Part shown: in pieces, positions 44,131-56,034 of the stretch
Numbering within the stretch: the first letter of the stretch is position 1
Layout of the letters: every line of letters starts with the position of its first letter
From: Blastocladiella emersonii ATCC 22665
Taxonomy: Eukaryota > Blastocladiomycota > Blastocladiomycetes > Blastocladiales > Blastocladiaceae
Direction: 5' to 3'
Assembly (NCBI GenBank): GCA_025594325.1
Contig: JANHCV010000009.1
Span: 248,001-312,000 of the forward strand
DNA length: 64,000 bases
Translations under genes and position numbers: made by a program
Notes under the pieces: model-generated
The model's input: the letters and a program-made list of their open reading frames with translations, nothing else
What the model was told of the DNA's origin: nothing
Database searches by the model: none

Positions 44131-47100
44131 TTACACGGGATGCTGCTCCGGCGCCGTGACGGGTGCAGGCGACGCGACGACGCGCGGCGGCGACAAGAAG
44201 GTGTCGACGCCCGCCGCACTCGCCGCCATCCCAGCCGACTCGAGGTGGCTCCCCGCGGGCGTCGCGAGGACCGCCTGGTGGAACACGCCGCGCGGCAGGA
44301 GCGACGGCGGGGTGCCTGAGGCGGACGGCGGCGCGGACGACGTCGGCTGCGCTGATGTCGCCGTATAACTCGCGCCCGCACCTGCCTCATCGCTGCCGTG
44401 GCCCGCGACGGTCCCGCCGCTCGAACTGCCGCCCTTGACGTGGCCCCACAGATCCTTGGCTTTCCCGACGACCGCGTTGATCCGCGAGTGCTGCTTCCCG
44501 CCTGCGACAGCGCCCGCGTTCGCCGCCGCGGCTGTCGCGACGGCGTTCGCGGTGGGCGAGCCGAGGACGACGGACAGCCGCGGGTGGTACCCGGCTTGCG
44601 GCGCGATGCTGCCCGACCCGCCGTCCGACGAGCTGCGCGCGTGCCCTCCTCCGCCACCAGCGCCGCCCGAGGCGGGGTTCCGGCGCACCGACGACACGCG
44701 CGGCGAGCCCGACGACGTGGTCGACAGCGAGTCGTGGCTGATGGACGCGGACAGGGGTTTCGCGCCGGTGGAAGCCGGTGGCCACATGGCGTCGGACAGG
44801 ACCGTGACCGAATTCGTCGCCGCCCCCGGCCCCGATGCGATCGAGCTGGACGAGCCTGCGGCGAGCGGCGCGACGGGCACCGCCACCGCCGGCGGCACAT
44901 TCCGTGCGGGCGGGAGCGGTGGCGCGGCGGCGGCAGCCGATGTTGGTGTCGGCACGTCCCCGCTCGGCCCGCCCGAGAGCGTCAGGACCGTGGTATCCCG
45001 CAGCGGGGTCGCGGCGCTGGACGCCGCCGTGGCGGGCGATGCGGTGAGGAGCGGGCGCAGCGACGCGGGCGGGGTCGCGGCCACGACGACGGCAGCGGGG
45101 TCCAGGACCGGAACGGCGGCATCTTCGGGCTGCATCTCGGGCGCAGCGAGTGTCGCCATGGTCTCGTTGGACCCGAGCCCCTGCGCGGCGGGCAACGGGA
45201 TCGCGAGCGCGGGCCGTACAGCAGCACCCACTAAAGTCTCGGCTGACGATAGGTGGTGGTGCGGCGGCGTCCCGGCATCCGCGTTCCCCGCGCCGCCGCT
45301 GCCGCTGCAGGGGCTGTCGGCGCCCGACGTGGCGTGGATGTTGGCCTCGGCATTCCGACGCCCCGCCGCTGGTGCCAGATCCTCGGGGACCGCGGGCGCC
45401 GAGGTGTTGGTGCTGCTGCTGTTCCCGCGGCGCCGCTGGAACATTTTCGCAAACTTGCCGCCCGACTGCGACTGCGACTGCGACTGGCCGTGCCCGCCGT
45501 GGCCATGGTGGTGTGCATCGCCCGGGGACGGCGCGAGACCGGGTACACCGCCGAGCCCGAGCGCGTTGGTCGACGCGGCGGCCGCGACGGCCGAGTTCGG
45601 AGTACCCGGCGCCGCCGCGGCCGTCACCGCCGTCGGCAGGATCGCGCCCGGCGAGTCGGTCCCGGCCGCCGACGCCGCGCCGGGGATCGACGACGCGCGG
45701 AGGTTATTGAGCGAGCCCGACGCGGCGCCCGCGAGTCCCGCGGACGCGGACGCGCCGGCCTCGTTGATGGCGTTACTCGACGACCCGGCGTGCCCCGCGG
45801 CGTCGAGGTGGAACGGGTTGGCCTTGTCGCCAGCGGGCTCGACGGAGGCCGCGCGGCGGAAGATGTTGATGCGGCGGCCGGCGCCTTTCGCGGAGCCCGT
45901 GGACGCGGCGGATGACGGGCCGGTGCCGTTGTTGTTGGCGAGGGCGGTACCGCCGGGCCCGTTGAGCGAGTTGGCGGGCGCGGGGCCGGGCGCGGGGCCC
46001 GAGAGGGCGGTGAGCGAGGCGGTCGCGCCCGCGCCGGCTTGCAGCGGCAGGTTCGCGGGCTGCGGCGACTTGCGGAACGGGATCCCGCGCTTCTTCTTCT
46101 TGGTCTGCGTCGTGGCCGCGGCCGGGTCGCCGCTGCCGCCGTTCATCGGCCCGCCCCCGCTGCCGGGTGCGCCGGGCGGCCCGCCGTCCATCCCCAGCCC
46201 GCCGCCGCCACGCAAGTGGTGCGGGTGCGCGAGGCCGGAGTACTGCGGGTCGTTGAGCCCGTCGGTACTCCCGCCGAAATCGTCGTTGTCGTTGTTGTTG
46301 TTCCCGCCACCACCACGCTTGAACAGGCCGCCGGCCCACTGCTTGGCCCACCCGACGCGCTGCTTGATGTTCTTCTTGGCCATCTGGACGTTGATCTTGC
46401 GCGAGTTCTTCATGAAGTAGAGCAGCATGCAGTTGGAGAAGACGAGGAGCAGGAGGAACGAGTCGAAGCTGCAGTACCGCATCACCAGCGTGTACAGGGT
46501 CAGGAACCCGAGCAGCCGCCGGCGTTGCCGGACCAGGTGCGTCTCGCGGAGCTCTACACGGGCGCGAGGGCGTGAGTTCTCGCGATGAAGGACTAAGCCG
46601 CGAGGCAGCGCGTACCGCCAAACGTGGCCTTGGTCGGACTCTTGGACCCGGGCGCGTGCACCGCCTCCTTTTCCGGGAACGTGAGCAGCGCGAGGTAGGT
46701 GAGCGGCGACAGCCAGTTGATGCTGTTCTCGTTGACGGGGCCGAGGTTGGCCACCTTGGGCAGCGGCAGCTGGGACGCGGCGTGCGCGAGCCACGCGCCG
46801 AGACCCGCGGCGTGCAGGACGAGCGGCGGAGGCGGCGGGCCGGGGACGGGTGGTTGCTCGGCGGCCGTAGTCGCATCGAGGCCGGGTGGTAGCGGCTGTT
46901 GGAGGTTAAGCGGGGCCGGGACCGCAGCGGCAGCCGGGCGACGGAGCCCACCGCTGCTACTGCCGCTGCCCGAGTTGTTGGCGTCGAACGCGGGCGACCC
47001 GGCGACGGCGCGGTCCGCGAGATCCGCGGTCTGGTTCAACCTCGCGGCCGCGGCGGCCGCCGGATCTCCACCATGGTGGTGGTGATGGTGGTCGGACGTG

Positions 47101-47639
47101 GACCCAGCGCGACTGGCGCCGCCGCCGCCGCCGATGAAGGGGAACGAGAAGAGGTTGAGGACACCACTCGCCTCGTCGTCGTCGTCATCGTCGGGCCCGC
47201 CGGGACCCAGCAGCAGGTCGTCGTCGTCGACGTCGCCCTGGTTCGGGTTGCCGGTCCCGTCATCCCCGTCGTCGTCGTTGCCCGGCTGCCCATTCCCGCC
47301 GCCGAACTCGTCGAACAGCAGGTCCGACTCGCCCGCGTCGCTGTGCGCGTAGTCGTGGTGGCCGCCGTGGTGGTGATCGTAATGGGCCGCGGATGGTGGT
47401 GGTGGCGCAGCAGACGCGGCGGAGGACCCGAACCCGAAGCGCGGCATGGGCGCGCGTTCGAGCAGGCCCATGAGCCCACTCGCGGCCGCGGCCGAGGCCG
47501 TCGAAGAGGGTGGTGGTGGTGGTGGAGGGTGGTGCGGGTGGCTCATGCGGCGGTCCGAGTGCGGCGACGGTTTGAAGAGCAGCGCGGGCTCGGGCGGCGG
47601 CGAGGGCGACGAGGTGGAGCGGGACCGCGCGTGCGGCAT
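44131..47639 (-). CDS. Large low-complexity protein with one hydrophobic conserved core
   Basis: Exons 47639-46616 and 46553-44131 (62-nt intron), 1148 residues in frame. Residues 1-290 are Pro, His, Gly and Asp-rich. The intron lies in the only folded-looking part (about residues 300-420): INWLSPLTYLALLTFPEKEA, ELRETHLVRQRRRLLGFLTL, then two hydrophobic stretches YTLVMRYCSF and FLLLLVFSNCMLLYFM, and basic AKKNIKQRVGWAKQWAGGLF. This looks like one or two membrane helices followed by a basic helix. The remaining 700 residues are Ala/Gly/Ser/Pro with no domain, ending PVTAPEQHPV. Function unknown; a membrane-associated, mostly disordered protein. Confidence 0.72.
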
Positions 47640-49248
47640 GGATGGATGGAGGGAGGGAGAGAGGAAGTGTGTGATCGGGGCCCGCGCGAGTGTGATGGGC
47701 TCGGTGATGGGCGGGCAGTCGCGGTGCCGGCCGCCGTCGTCGTCGATGGGGAAGTTGGATGATGATGGAAGCGCAGTCGCGGGACTCAGTGGAGGTCGGC
47801 GTCGCGGGCCGGCCGTTGCATCAAGTGTGGTGGGAGACGGGTCGCTGGATCCGGGTGCCGGGCCGTGCGTGCATGGGGTTCATGGGGCGAGTGTGGAGGC
47901 GATGGGAGTCGAGAGAAGAGAGCAGGGCGCGCCAAGGCTCAGCGCGAGGAGCAGAGCGCGTCGGCGGCCGTCGTCGGTCAGCGGACTCACCGCTCCCCCC
48001 ATCCGCGCACGGCCCTGTCCCGCACCGGAAGGAGGAGCGAGCGGCGCGGGGCCGGATCCGAAAAACGCGTAATACATCCGGGCCACGTGCGCGTGCATTA
48101 CGATGGCCAAAAACAAAAAGAGAAATGCGGATGCCTCCCGCATCGCACGTGACGGCTTGTATCACCATCTCACACCCGCCTCGCCGGCCGCCGCGATGCA
48201 TCGCCGGCGAATCGCACCGCCGCCGTGCGGGTTCCTGCAACCGCGGCGCGGCGCGGCGCCGTCCTCGACAGCTCGAGCGCGAGCGTGAGCGCGACGGTCG
48301 CGGTGCGAGGGGGCGCGGCGACTACGCCTGACGGGAGGGCCCCGCGCACAGTGTGGATCGGCGACGGCTTCCGCCGATGCTGAAGGAGCGAGGGTGAGGG
48401 AGGGAGCGGTTAAACGCCCGCAAAGGAGAGGATTAAACTCGCGCGGTGAAGCGGACGGGGTGAGATCAAGTAAAACAGCAGCCTCGCATCATCACATTTC
48501 TTTTTTTCTTGCGTGCGTGTGTGTGCGTGGCCCGCGCCCGCCCGCCCGCCCCGAATAATCGTCATGATTCGCGGGCCGCACTCTCCTTCTCTCTCCCGCC
48601 TGCCTGCTCGCCCCTCGTCGCTCCGCCCCGGGCTCGCGTCCTTCCCCTCACTCCTCGCCATCGGCTGCAGCCCGACGGCCACTCCACTCCCTGCAGCGCA
48701 CGCACGCAGAGCAGAGCCACCCACGACACCCGAAGCGCACGGTGCGTCACGTCTCCTCTCCTCTCCCCTCACTCCCGCCCCGCACCGCGTGCAGCGGATC
48801 GTCGCGCACCACCCTCGCCATCCGGTGCACGGTGCGCCGCGTCCGCGTCCATCGCGACAGCCGCGGGCCGGCATGCGGCGCAGCACCCGTGGTGGCCGTC
48901 CGCGGCGACGCCGATGGCGAGTACGGTGGGGCAGATGATGCCTGTTCGAGGGTGCCTTCGAGGCAAGCGGTGGCGGGCGGTGTTCGGGGGTCGTGTGTTG
49001 ACAACAGAGTTCATCGAGTCGTAACACGATGATGCGGGTGGCGGGCTGGTGGGAGAGGGAGCCGCCGCCCGCGCGCGCCGCGACCACCTGCCCCGTCCGC
49101 GTCCGCGTCCGAGACCTCCGCCGCCCGCCGCCGTGGCCACCGACCGACTCCTTCCCACTCGCGACGTCAACCGACTGACCGACTGATCTTCAATGTAACT
49201 CGCGTCGCGTGCGCGCAGCCCGATCTCAAGAACCGCAACGACACCGCC
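47640..49248. promoter_or_regulatory. Long divergent intergenic region
   Basis: 1.6 kb between the unknown membrane-type gene and the homeodomain gene, the longest gene-free stretch in the window. It may carry leaders, uORFs or 5' exons; a small ATG-started frame at 48103 (61 codons, MAKNKKRNADASR) has no homology. Long upstream regions are common for developmental regulators. Confidence 0.45.
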
Positions 49249-51147
49249 ATGGCGTCGTACCCGCCCCCGACCACTGACGTCGGCAACGGTACCGTGTCTC
49301 AGCCTCTGCCCTCGCGAGCGTCTCACCCGAATGTCTTACTGACCGTGCTGCTGCTGCTCTCCGCCCCCTCCCGCTACTTGTATCGCCCTCGCCCGCTCCT
49401 CACGCTCGTCCCGCCCCGCCCGACGACCGCCATGCCATCGACCACCATGACCACGCCCATGACCATGACCGCGACGCGTCGCCTCGCCGCGGACCTCGCG
49501 AAACGCCGCGATCGGCCGCCTGCCGCCGCGCTGTCTCACACCACGACGCGTGCCTCGGCCACGGCTGCCGCTGCTGCGCCACCATCGCGCGACCGTGACC
49601 CGAACCGCCGCGTCCACTTCAACCTCCCCGCCACCCCACCGCCGTCCTCGGCGTCCTCGTCCTCCCCGACCTCGGCCTCGCTCGTCTCGGTCCCCTCGAC
49701 CTCGTCGTTCTCCTCGTCGGACGATGACGATTTCCTCCCGCTCGCGCCACCGCGCCCGCCGCCGCGTCTCGGCATCCACCGGCGCCGTCTCGCATCCGCG
49801 TCCGCGCTCGCAGACACGCCAACCTCCGCAGGCGCCATGACGCCCACCGACCCCGCCGCCGCTGCCGCTACCGGCGGTGGTGTTCCCGCGCCGACGACGA
49901 GCGCGCACTCGACGCCCGCTGCGCCCGTCGCTCCCGCCTCTGCCGTCCCCGCTGCCGCCGCCGCGGCGCCCGCGACGGCGCCGAACCCGGCGTCCGCGCA
50001 CAAGCGGCGCCTGCCGCCGCAGACGGTGGCGGCGCTCGAGGCCGTGTTCCAGGTGAGCCGCAACCCGCCGACGGCGCGGCTGCAGGAGCTCGCGGCCGAG
50101 TTCGGCCTCGACACCACCAAGGTGCGCACCTGGTTCAACAACCGCAAGGCCAAGGAGAAGCGCCAGCTCGCCCTGAGTGCCGGCACGAGTCCCGCGTCGG
50201 GCGCCGGGCCCGCGAGTGCGGCGGGTGCCGCGGGCGCGAACCCCGCCAAGCGGCGCCGGTCCAACTCGCCGTCGGTCGCGCGGTACGACGCGCACCACCA
50301 CGGGTACAATGACGCTGACAGCAGTAACGGCGGCGGTACCCCGGCGGCGTCGGCGAGCAGTAACGGGCTCGAGCACACGCTGCACACGGCGGCCGGGTAC
50401 AGCTTCAACATCGACCACCACCACGCGCAGTTCACCCAAGACATGTTCTCGGCCATGCGCGACCGCATCATCCAGCTCGAAAACTACATCACCTCGCTCT
50501 ACTCGACCGGCACCTTTGTCCCGCACGACGCGGCCGCCACGGCTGCTGCGGCGACGGGTACGGCGACCGAGCCGGGTGCGAGCGCCATGGATATCGACGC
50601 GGCCAGCGGGTCGGGCACCAACGACCACTACGCGCACGCGGCGCACGCGGCGCACGCACACCACGCCGTCGCGCAACACCACCACGCCGCCGACCGGCCT
50701 TCCGCCGCTGCCGCCGCCGCCGCTGCGCCCGCCTCGACCGCGGCGCAACCGCCCGCGCGGATCGCGGACCTGCGGCGATCGTTTGACGCGCACCTCGACA
50801 CGCTGGTGCTCGCGCCCGCGTCGACTCCCGGCAAGCCGGCGTCGGCCGAGGTGGTCCTGCACGAGGCCATGGGCGTCGACGAGTTCATTGCCGTGTTCGA
50901 CGAAAAGGGCGGCACCGTGTCGTCGCTCGCCAAGCCCGACGCGCCCGGCGAGACGCTCGTCGCCGTCGACTTCGTGACGCCCGACGCGATCCGCGGGCTG
51001 CTGGGGAACGTCCACTCGGCGAACGTGTTCGCGCGCGTCAATGCTGGTGAGCCGCCGGTTCCCGCCGCGCTCGCGAAGATCAATGTCCTGTACGACAAGA
51101 AACTCGGCAAGGTCACGATGAGCTTCACGGTCGTCGCGTCTGCGTGA
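49249..51147 (+). CDS. Homeodomain transcription factor
   Basis: 632 codons from ATG 49249; a later ATG at 49432 (MPSTTMTTP) is the more likely start, because the segment between is not domain-like and could hide an intron. The homeodomain spans about residues 251-307 of the longer form: HKRRLPPQTVAALEAVF, then LQELAAEFGLDTTKVRTWFN and NRKAKEKR, with the invariant WFxNxR (W, F, N, R all present). Upstream is Ser/Pro/Ala-rich; downstream has a short ordered helix FTQDMFSAMRDRIIQLENYI (possible dimerisation coil) and a C-terminal globular-looking part EVVLHEAMGVDEFIAVFDEK ... LYDKKLGKVTMSFTVV. Whether it is a mating-type or a general regulator cannot be said; no partner HD gene is adjacent. Confidence 0.85.
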   Translation: MASYPPPTTDVGNGTVSQPLPSRASHPNVLLTVLLLLSAPSRYLYRPRPLLTLVPPRPTTAMPSTTMTTPMTMTATRRLAADLAKRRDRPPAAALSHTTTRASATAAAAAPPSRDRDPNRRVHFNLPATPPPSSASSSSPTSASLVSVPSTSSFSSSDDDDFLPLAPPRPPPRLGIHRRRLASASALADTPTSAGAMTPTDPAAAAATGGGVPAPTTSAHSTPAAPVAPASAVPAAAAAAPATAPNPASAHKRRLPPQTVAALEAVFQVSRNPPTARLQELAAEFGLDTTKVRTWFNNRKAKEKRQLALSAGTSPASGAGPASAAGAAGANPAKRRRSNSPSVARYDAHHHGYNDADSSNGGGTPAASASSNGLEHTLHTAAGYSFNIDHHHAQFTQDMFSAMRDRIIQLENYITSLYSTGTFVPHDAAATAAAATGTATEPGASAMDIDAASGSGTNDHYAHAAHAAHAHHAVAQHHHAADRPSAAAAAAAAPASTAAQPPARIADLRRSFDAHLDTLVLAPASTPGKPASAEVVLHEAMGVDEFIAVFDEKGGTVSSLAKPDAPGETLVAVDFVTPDAIRGLLGNVHSANVFARVNAGEPPVPAALAKINVLYDKKLGKVTMSFTVVASA

Positions 51148-51401
51148 GTGGAGGTCGGGGTCACTTGTGCTGTCGTTATTCTCTACATACATTTCAACTT
51201 TCACGTCGCTCCTCGCTCTTCGTCGTCGTCGCGCTCTCGTCGCGTGAGGCTCAGAGGGGACGCGCTGCGCCACACGTCGCGGTCACGCACCGCGCGTGTC
51301 GGGCCTCTCGATCGCGCTCCTTCACGGCATCCAAGCTTGGAGTGCGTCGAAGCTCGGCGAACTCGCCTCCCCCGCTCTCTCCAACCAACAACCGCACTAC
51401 C

Positions 51402-52166
51402 ATGGAACACTCCAACTCATCGCAACGACCACTGGTCAACTCGCTCTTCAACTTCGCCGCCCCACCCGTCCCGGCCGCCGCCCCTGCGCCCCCACCACCA
51501 CCGCCGGCAACAACACAGCGGCCGCCGCGCACCCCCGCCGAAACGCGCGCGACCGACGCCCTGCTCGCCACACTCAACAACCCCGCGGTGTGCGACGTCG
51601 CCTTCCAGCCCGCGTCCCCGTCCGCGCCCGTGCACGCGTCGCGCGCGGTCCTCGCCGCGACCTCGCCGTACTTTCGCACCATGTTCACGGGCGGGTGGTA
51701 CGAGGGCGGCGCTACGCGCGGTTCCGCTACCGCCCGCGACCCGATCACGACCCCGACGTGGCTCCCCGCCCCGCTCCTCCTGACGCTCGTGCACCTGTAC
51801 TCGGGGTGGGCGCCGGGCGACCCCGTACCGAGTGTCGTGTGGCCGGTGCTCGCGGGGGTCGGGGTCGAGGTGGATCCGGGGGACCGGAAGGCGAGGCTCG
51901 ACCTCGACGAGTGGTCGAACATGTTCGAGATCGCCGAGATGCTCGAGTTGCCCGACCTCGCGACACGGGTGCGGGATGCGATGGTCGGCGAGATGGGTGC
52001 GCGCGTCAACGGGATTGTGCGCGCCAGGAGTGTGGTTACGGCGCCTGTGGTGCTGCCGCCGCCGTCGGCGGTGATGGTGCAGCAGGTCGAGGCGGCCGTG
52101 GAGGAGCGGTGGAAGGGGAAGGGGAAGGGGAAGGGGAAGGCGCAGGCGCCGCGGCGGCGCAAGTGA
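51402..52166 (+). CDS. BTB/POZ domain protein
   Basis: Single exon, 254 residues, ATG 51402 (MEHSNSSQRPLVNSLF). Pro-rich residues 15-45, then the BTB domain about 50-190: LLATLNNPAVCDVAFQPASP, VHASRAVLAATSPYFRTMF, LLTLVHLYSGWAPGD, and the FEIAEMLELPDLATRVRDAM helices. The C-terminus is basic (WKGKGKGKGKAQAPRRRK), possibly nuclear or RNA/DNA binding. BTB proteins dimerise and often serve as Cul3 adaptors. It is the intact relative of the truncated BTB fragment at 2245-3198. Confidence 0.85.
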   Translation: MEHSNSSQRPLVNSLFNFAAPPVPAAAPAPPPPPPATTQRPPRTPAETRATDALLATLNNPAVCDVAFQPASPSAPVHASRAVLAATSPYFRTMFTGGWYEGGATRGSATARDPITTPTWLPAPLLLTLVHLYSGWAPGDPVPSVVWPVLAGVGVEVDPGDRKARLDLDEWSNMFEIAEMLELPDLATRVRDAMVGEMGARVNGIVRARSVVTAPVVLPPPSAVMVQQVEAAVEERWKGKGKGKGKAQAPRRRK

Positions 52167-53275
52167 TGGATCGAGGGGGGAATGTGGACTCTGTTTTGCG
52201 AATCTGACTTGGCTGAGCGGCGTCTCGCTGACCTGAGTGGATGGCCAACACTGTTCAGCGGTTTACTGTGGCGACACGGCTCGCTGTGGCCACGACCACG
52301 ACCGACTTCGTGATGGGATTCCCTTCGCCGGTTTCGTCCCCTGATTGGCGACGGGAACGGCCGGCGGGCGCGCCGGACCCAGCTCAGCGAGGAGCCCATG
52401 CGGTGGGTCGTTGTTGACGAGCAAGGTGCTTGTGATCGTTCCACCCGACTCGACAACGTACGCATGCCGCGCGTCGTTGCTGGTGGGCACAGTACAAGAT
52501 CCGCCCGGACCCGGGGAGCCGTGCTGCAAGGAGTCGCTGACGTGCAGGATGCGCGTTGCAGCCGCCGCTCCCACGCGACTGACTACTCAGACTTTGGATC
52601 ACGTCCTCGAAACGTCGTTGGGCGGCAACGAAAGCGGTCTATTTTGAACGACTGAGCGAATCACGGAGCAACGTCCATGCCGCACGCGTAGCTGATGTGG
52701 TCCTTGACTCGCTCCTCGCCGCACGCACACTCCCACTCGTCCGAGTGCCCAACTGGAAGCTGGCACGGTCCTCCGCACGCGTTGCACAAGCCGGTTGCGC
52801 ACCGCCCATCGACACGACGAGCGGTACCCTGGAGCCCAGAATCGGTCGAGACTAGCGCTACGTGGGCGCCGTTGATGGCTGGCGCTGCCGCGGGAGCACG
52901 AAAAGTGAGAGCTCTAAAAAACCTGCAGGCATGACCGGCATACAGGTCAGAGCGGGCAGCATCGTGTTTCACCGTGATTCTTCGTGTGATCTCGCAATTC
53001 ATTACGTTAAGTCCCGGTTAACGACAAGTCGCAAGTCTTTTCATGAGCTTGAACTAAACAAAAAAAATGAAGCACCATAACTGCTCGCGAGTACAGAGCG
53101 GAGAGCTTCGCTTGACTAGGGTGTCAGGATTTCACAATGGCCGCGAAGCGACCCGACGCGATGCGACGCGTTTCGCACCCTATTTCGACGGCATGTCACA
53201 CGCCTTACCGCATCAGTTAATCAGGATAATAGAGCGTTACACTACAGAAAACAGCGAGGGCCGCGACGGCTCCAC
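52167..53275. other. Mostly gene-free region before the second accessory block
   Basis: 1.1 kb, GC content dropping toward 53 kb. Apart from the uncertain Cys-rich ORF I see no supported gene. Confidence 0.4.
52661..53002 (-). CDS. Small Cys-rich ORF, uncertain
   Basis: 113 codons from ATG 53002. The last 60 residues contain paired cysteines (CATGLCNACGGPC, then ECACGEERV and YACGMDV), suggesting a metal- or disulphide-bound module; the N-terminal part looks random. A second protein-like stretch follows downstream on the same strand (52263-52574), and I could not find a convincing splice between them. Could be a small gene or a relic. Confidence 0.3.
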   Translation of the reverse strand: MNCEITRRITVKHDAARSDLYAGHACRFFRALTFRAPAAAPAINGAHVALVSTDSGLQGTARRVDGRCATGLCNACGGPCQLPVGHSDEWECACGEERVKDHISYACGMDVAP

Positions 53276-55619
53276 TCACGAAAAGTGAACGGCGGCGCAC
53301 ATGGCGTCCTTGTACTCGGGCGACGCAGTCGTCAGCGGCGCCGTCCGCAAAAGCTGCTTCACGGTGACCTTGGCGCGAGCTTGGTCCCGGAACGAGGTCA
53401 ACGCGGCGTTCGCAAGCTGCTCTGCGCCTACGACCCCGTCCAGTGCACCGATCGGAAGCTCGCACAGCAGTGCATCCGTGATGGGCGTCGTGCGGCCCAA
53501 GTCGAGCCACTCGATAAACGCCTTGACGTCGGCGCGGACGAGAAGGCGAACGAGCTCGAGGAGCGGATCCGCTACACGCCGACAATGTGCAAGACACGCG
53601 CCGCTCGGGGGATCACGCTCCGCGTTGAGCAGTTTGCCGAGCTGCGGAAGCGCCAATCGCGACAGCTCGCGGATGGTGGCACGAGGGTCCACACCAAGAA
53701 GCCAAGCGAGCGTGTCGCGCCACGCAACCTGCACCGAAAGATCGCACGTGCCGCACGTTTTGAGGATCAGCGTGCGCGAAACGACATGTTTGCCAACAGT
53801 CCCCGAAATTTGGGCACTAATCATGGCGTCAACGAACAAGGATGCGATTCCATTCTGCCGAAACAGCTGGGCCGCCACGTCGCGAACTGCGGCGTCGTGA
53901 CAGACGGCCACGGGCACCCAGGCAAGCGCTGTACAGACCAGGGGATCAAAACGCTGCAAGAACGCGGTGGCAAGCAGGAAGAGACCCTGAAGATTGGTGT
54001 CGGAGGTACTCGAGAAGATGCTCTGCAACTGAGCTGGCAGCTGATCGGAAGAAAAGCTCTCGATCAGTGCGGCCGCGACAGAATCAGCGAAGCTCGAAAA
54101 ACGTCTGCCCAACTGGGCAAGCGCGAAATTTACGAGCCGATCCATATCCCGGCGACGGTTGGTCGCGTTCTTTGATCCCAAATGGTAGATGAGGGCTAGA
54201 GAAGCACGAGCGCTATTGAGGTTAGCGAAACGCCTGATCACGAGTTCAAGCGCGCGCACACGTACCTGCTGTGAGCCTCGAGACCAGATTACCATCTGGC
54301 TCCGCGGAAAGTGCAAGCGCAGCTGGACCCGCTGGCCCGCCGTCTGCGGAATTGAGAGCCCAGGTCATCAAGTAGATCCAGGCATCGTCGTTGAGCATTC
54401 GGTGCTTGGCGAGCACGATCGCAAGCTCAGAAGTGCACTTGATTTTGTAGTAACATGTCCCAGTTCTTACGGTTCCATGAAGCAATCTCAACACGTGAGT
54501 TTTGCTCGCCTCCGTTATGGGTCCAAAGTGCAAGTGCTGATCAAGCACCGCGAGTTGTTCAAGAAGGGACGGGCGATGGACAAAATAGGCAAGAAGATTC
54601 TTGTCGCGAAAGACACGCGTACGCGGCCAGCAGTTTTTAAGCAACCAGCATACCATTTGGACAACGCGGTGCTCGGGTAGAACCATCCAGTACTTTTACT
54701 CGTCCAAGTACGCACCCGCGGAGAAATTGGATACAAAGAAATCGGCAAGCCAAGTCTCGTCAAGCCCAAGTCGCGGGTCAAGCAGGGCTTCGAGCGTCTC
54801 GGGGCTCCAGGTGAGGATTGCGAGCAACCCGAGGAACTCGATCAGCTTGATTGAAGCGCGAATTGGCCCAGGTTCCTGATCATCCGGTCGACCGACTTGC
54901 TCGTTCATATACTCGTTGGATGCTAGCTCTGAGAGCGTCGACCATCGATACGGGGTCAGCTCAAGAAGGAACAGTTTGGGGGCTCGTTCTTTGGCGGTCA
55001 GAAGGAGCGAGACCAAGGGCTGCGCCTCGAGGCGATACGCCCCGGCGACGAGGACTTGAAGCACAGCGGCAACGGGATGCTCGGAGCCAACGTAAGAAAT
55101 CCACGGAAGAATCCGCTCGACGAGCAGCGAAATATCCTCGGCGAGACTAGCGAGATCGAGGTTGTCGCTATCGAGAGCAACCGTGGCTGACTTGAGGAAA
55201 TAGTGCAAGACTTCGGGAAAAAGTGCGGCGAGGCGGCGAGCGTCCGGGCGCGGATGCTGGTCCGAAATACGATTGAGTTGAAGCGGGTGGTCAAGCTTTG
55301 GCTCAAGTAAGTAAAGAACGTCCGTGACAATTACGTGGTCGTTGATTATGTAAAGTTCGTCGTACTCGTCGGACTGATTTTCCTCGTCGCGCCACTCGTA
55401 TTCACCTGGATAATGATCAGCAAGAAGACGAGCAACCCATGCATGCTTCACCTGGACAATGCGTGCCACTCCGGAGAGTAGCCGTGACGCCGTCGGGACG
55501 GAACTTCGGGGCGCAGCAAGGCGCAGCACGACCGTGGCGACCTCGAAGGGGAGGTTGTCGAGGCCAAGCCGCTGATAAGGTTGCAGCAAGTCGCGGTCAT
55601 TCATTTCATGTGTTTGCAT
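53276..55619 (-). pseudogene. Unknown helical-repeat protein with internal stop
   Basis: ATG 55619 (MQTHEMNDRDLLQ); exon 1 to 54266, 70-nt intron, exon 2 54195-53276; total 758 codons, in frame. An in-frame TAA at 54698-54696 (codon 308) interrupts sequence that looks coding on both sides (FSAGAYLDE, stop, KYWMVLPEHRVVQ). No acceptable intron covering the TAA was found. The start, LDNLPFEVATVVLRLAAP, is F-box-like; the rest is Leu-rich alpha-helix (LLVRADVKAFIEWLDLG, ALDGVVGAEQLANAALTSF). Family unknown. A C-terminal relic of a paralogue lies just upstream at 56035-56254. Confidence 0.6.
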
Positions 55620-56034
55620 GGGTGTAACAGAGTCAGCGAGAGCGAGCGAGCCGAGGAGGCCAAGGGGCTTGACAAGGTCGGCCGTCGAGTTCAAAATCGT
55701 TGATCACGCCAATCACGCAGACGTGGACGTCGCGTGCGTGCTCGTCGCGCGCGGCTTCGTCCTCCAAACTGCAATACAACCCCCAAAATGATCACAATAT
55801 GCGCGGGACTGATTTGAGGCGTGACGGATGACAGATAAACACAACAGTCGCAGGACGAACAAGGACGACGGACGACTCGGCAGACCAAACCCAGGGAAGC
55901 TCCACATATACCGGCTTTCCATGCACACGCGGTCAACTTCTCGAGGAGCCGAACGCAACTCCGATGTATTATGATCAACGACTCCATAATTACATGCAGT
56001 GAACATGGGAGCGTTTCATCACGACGCGCCAAGG
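55620..56034. other. Gap between the decayed gene and its paralogous relic
   Basis: About 415 bp with no supported gene. The relic's frame runs on into it without similarity to the paralogue. Confidence 0.35.

Noticed and set aside
49336-51273. 645-codon minus ORF opposite the homeodomain gene
   Set aside because: Arg/Gly-rich shadow; the homeodomain is on the + strand.
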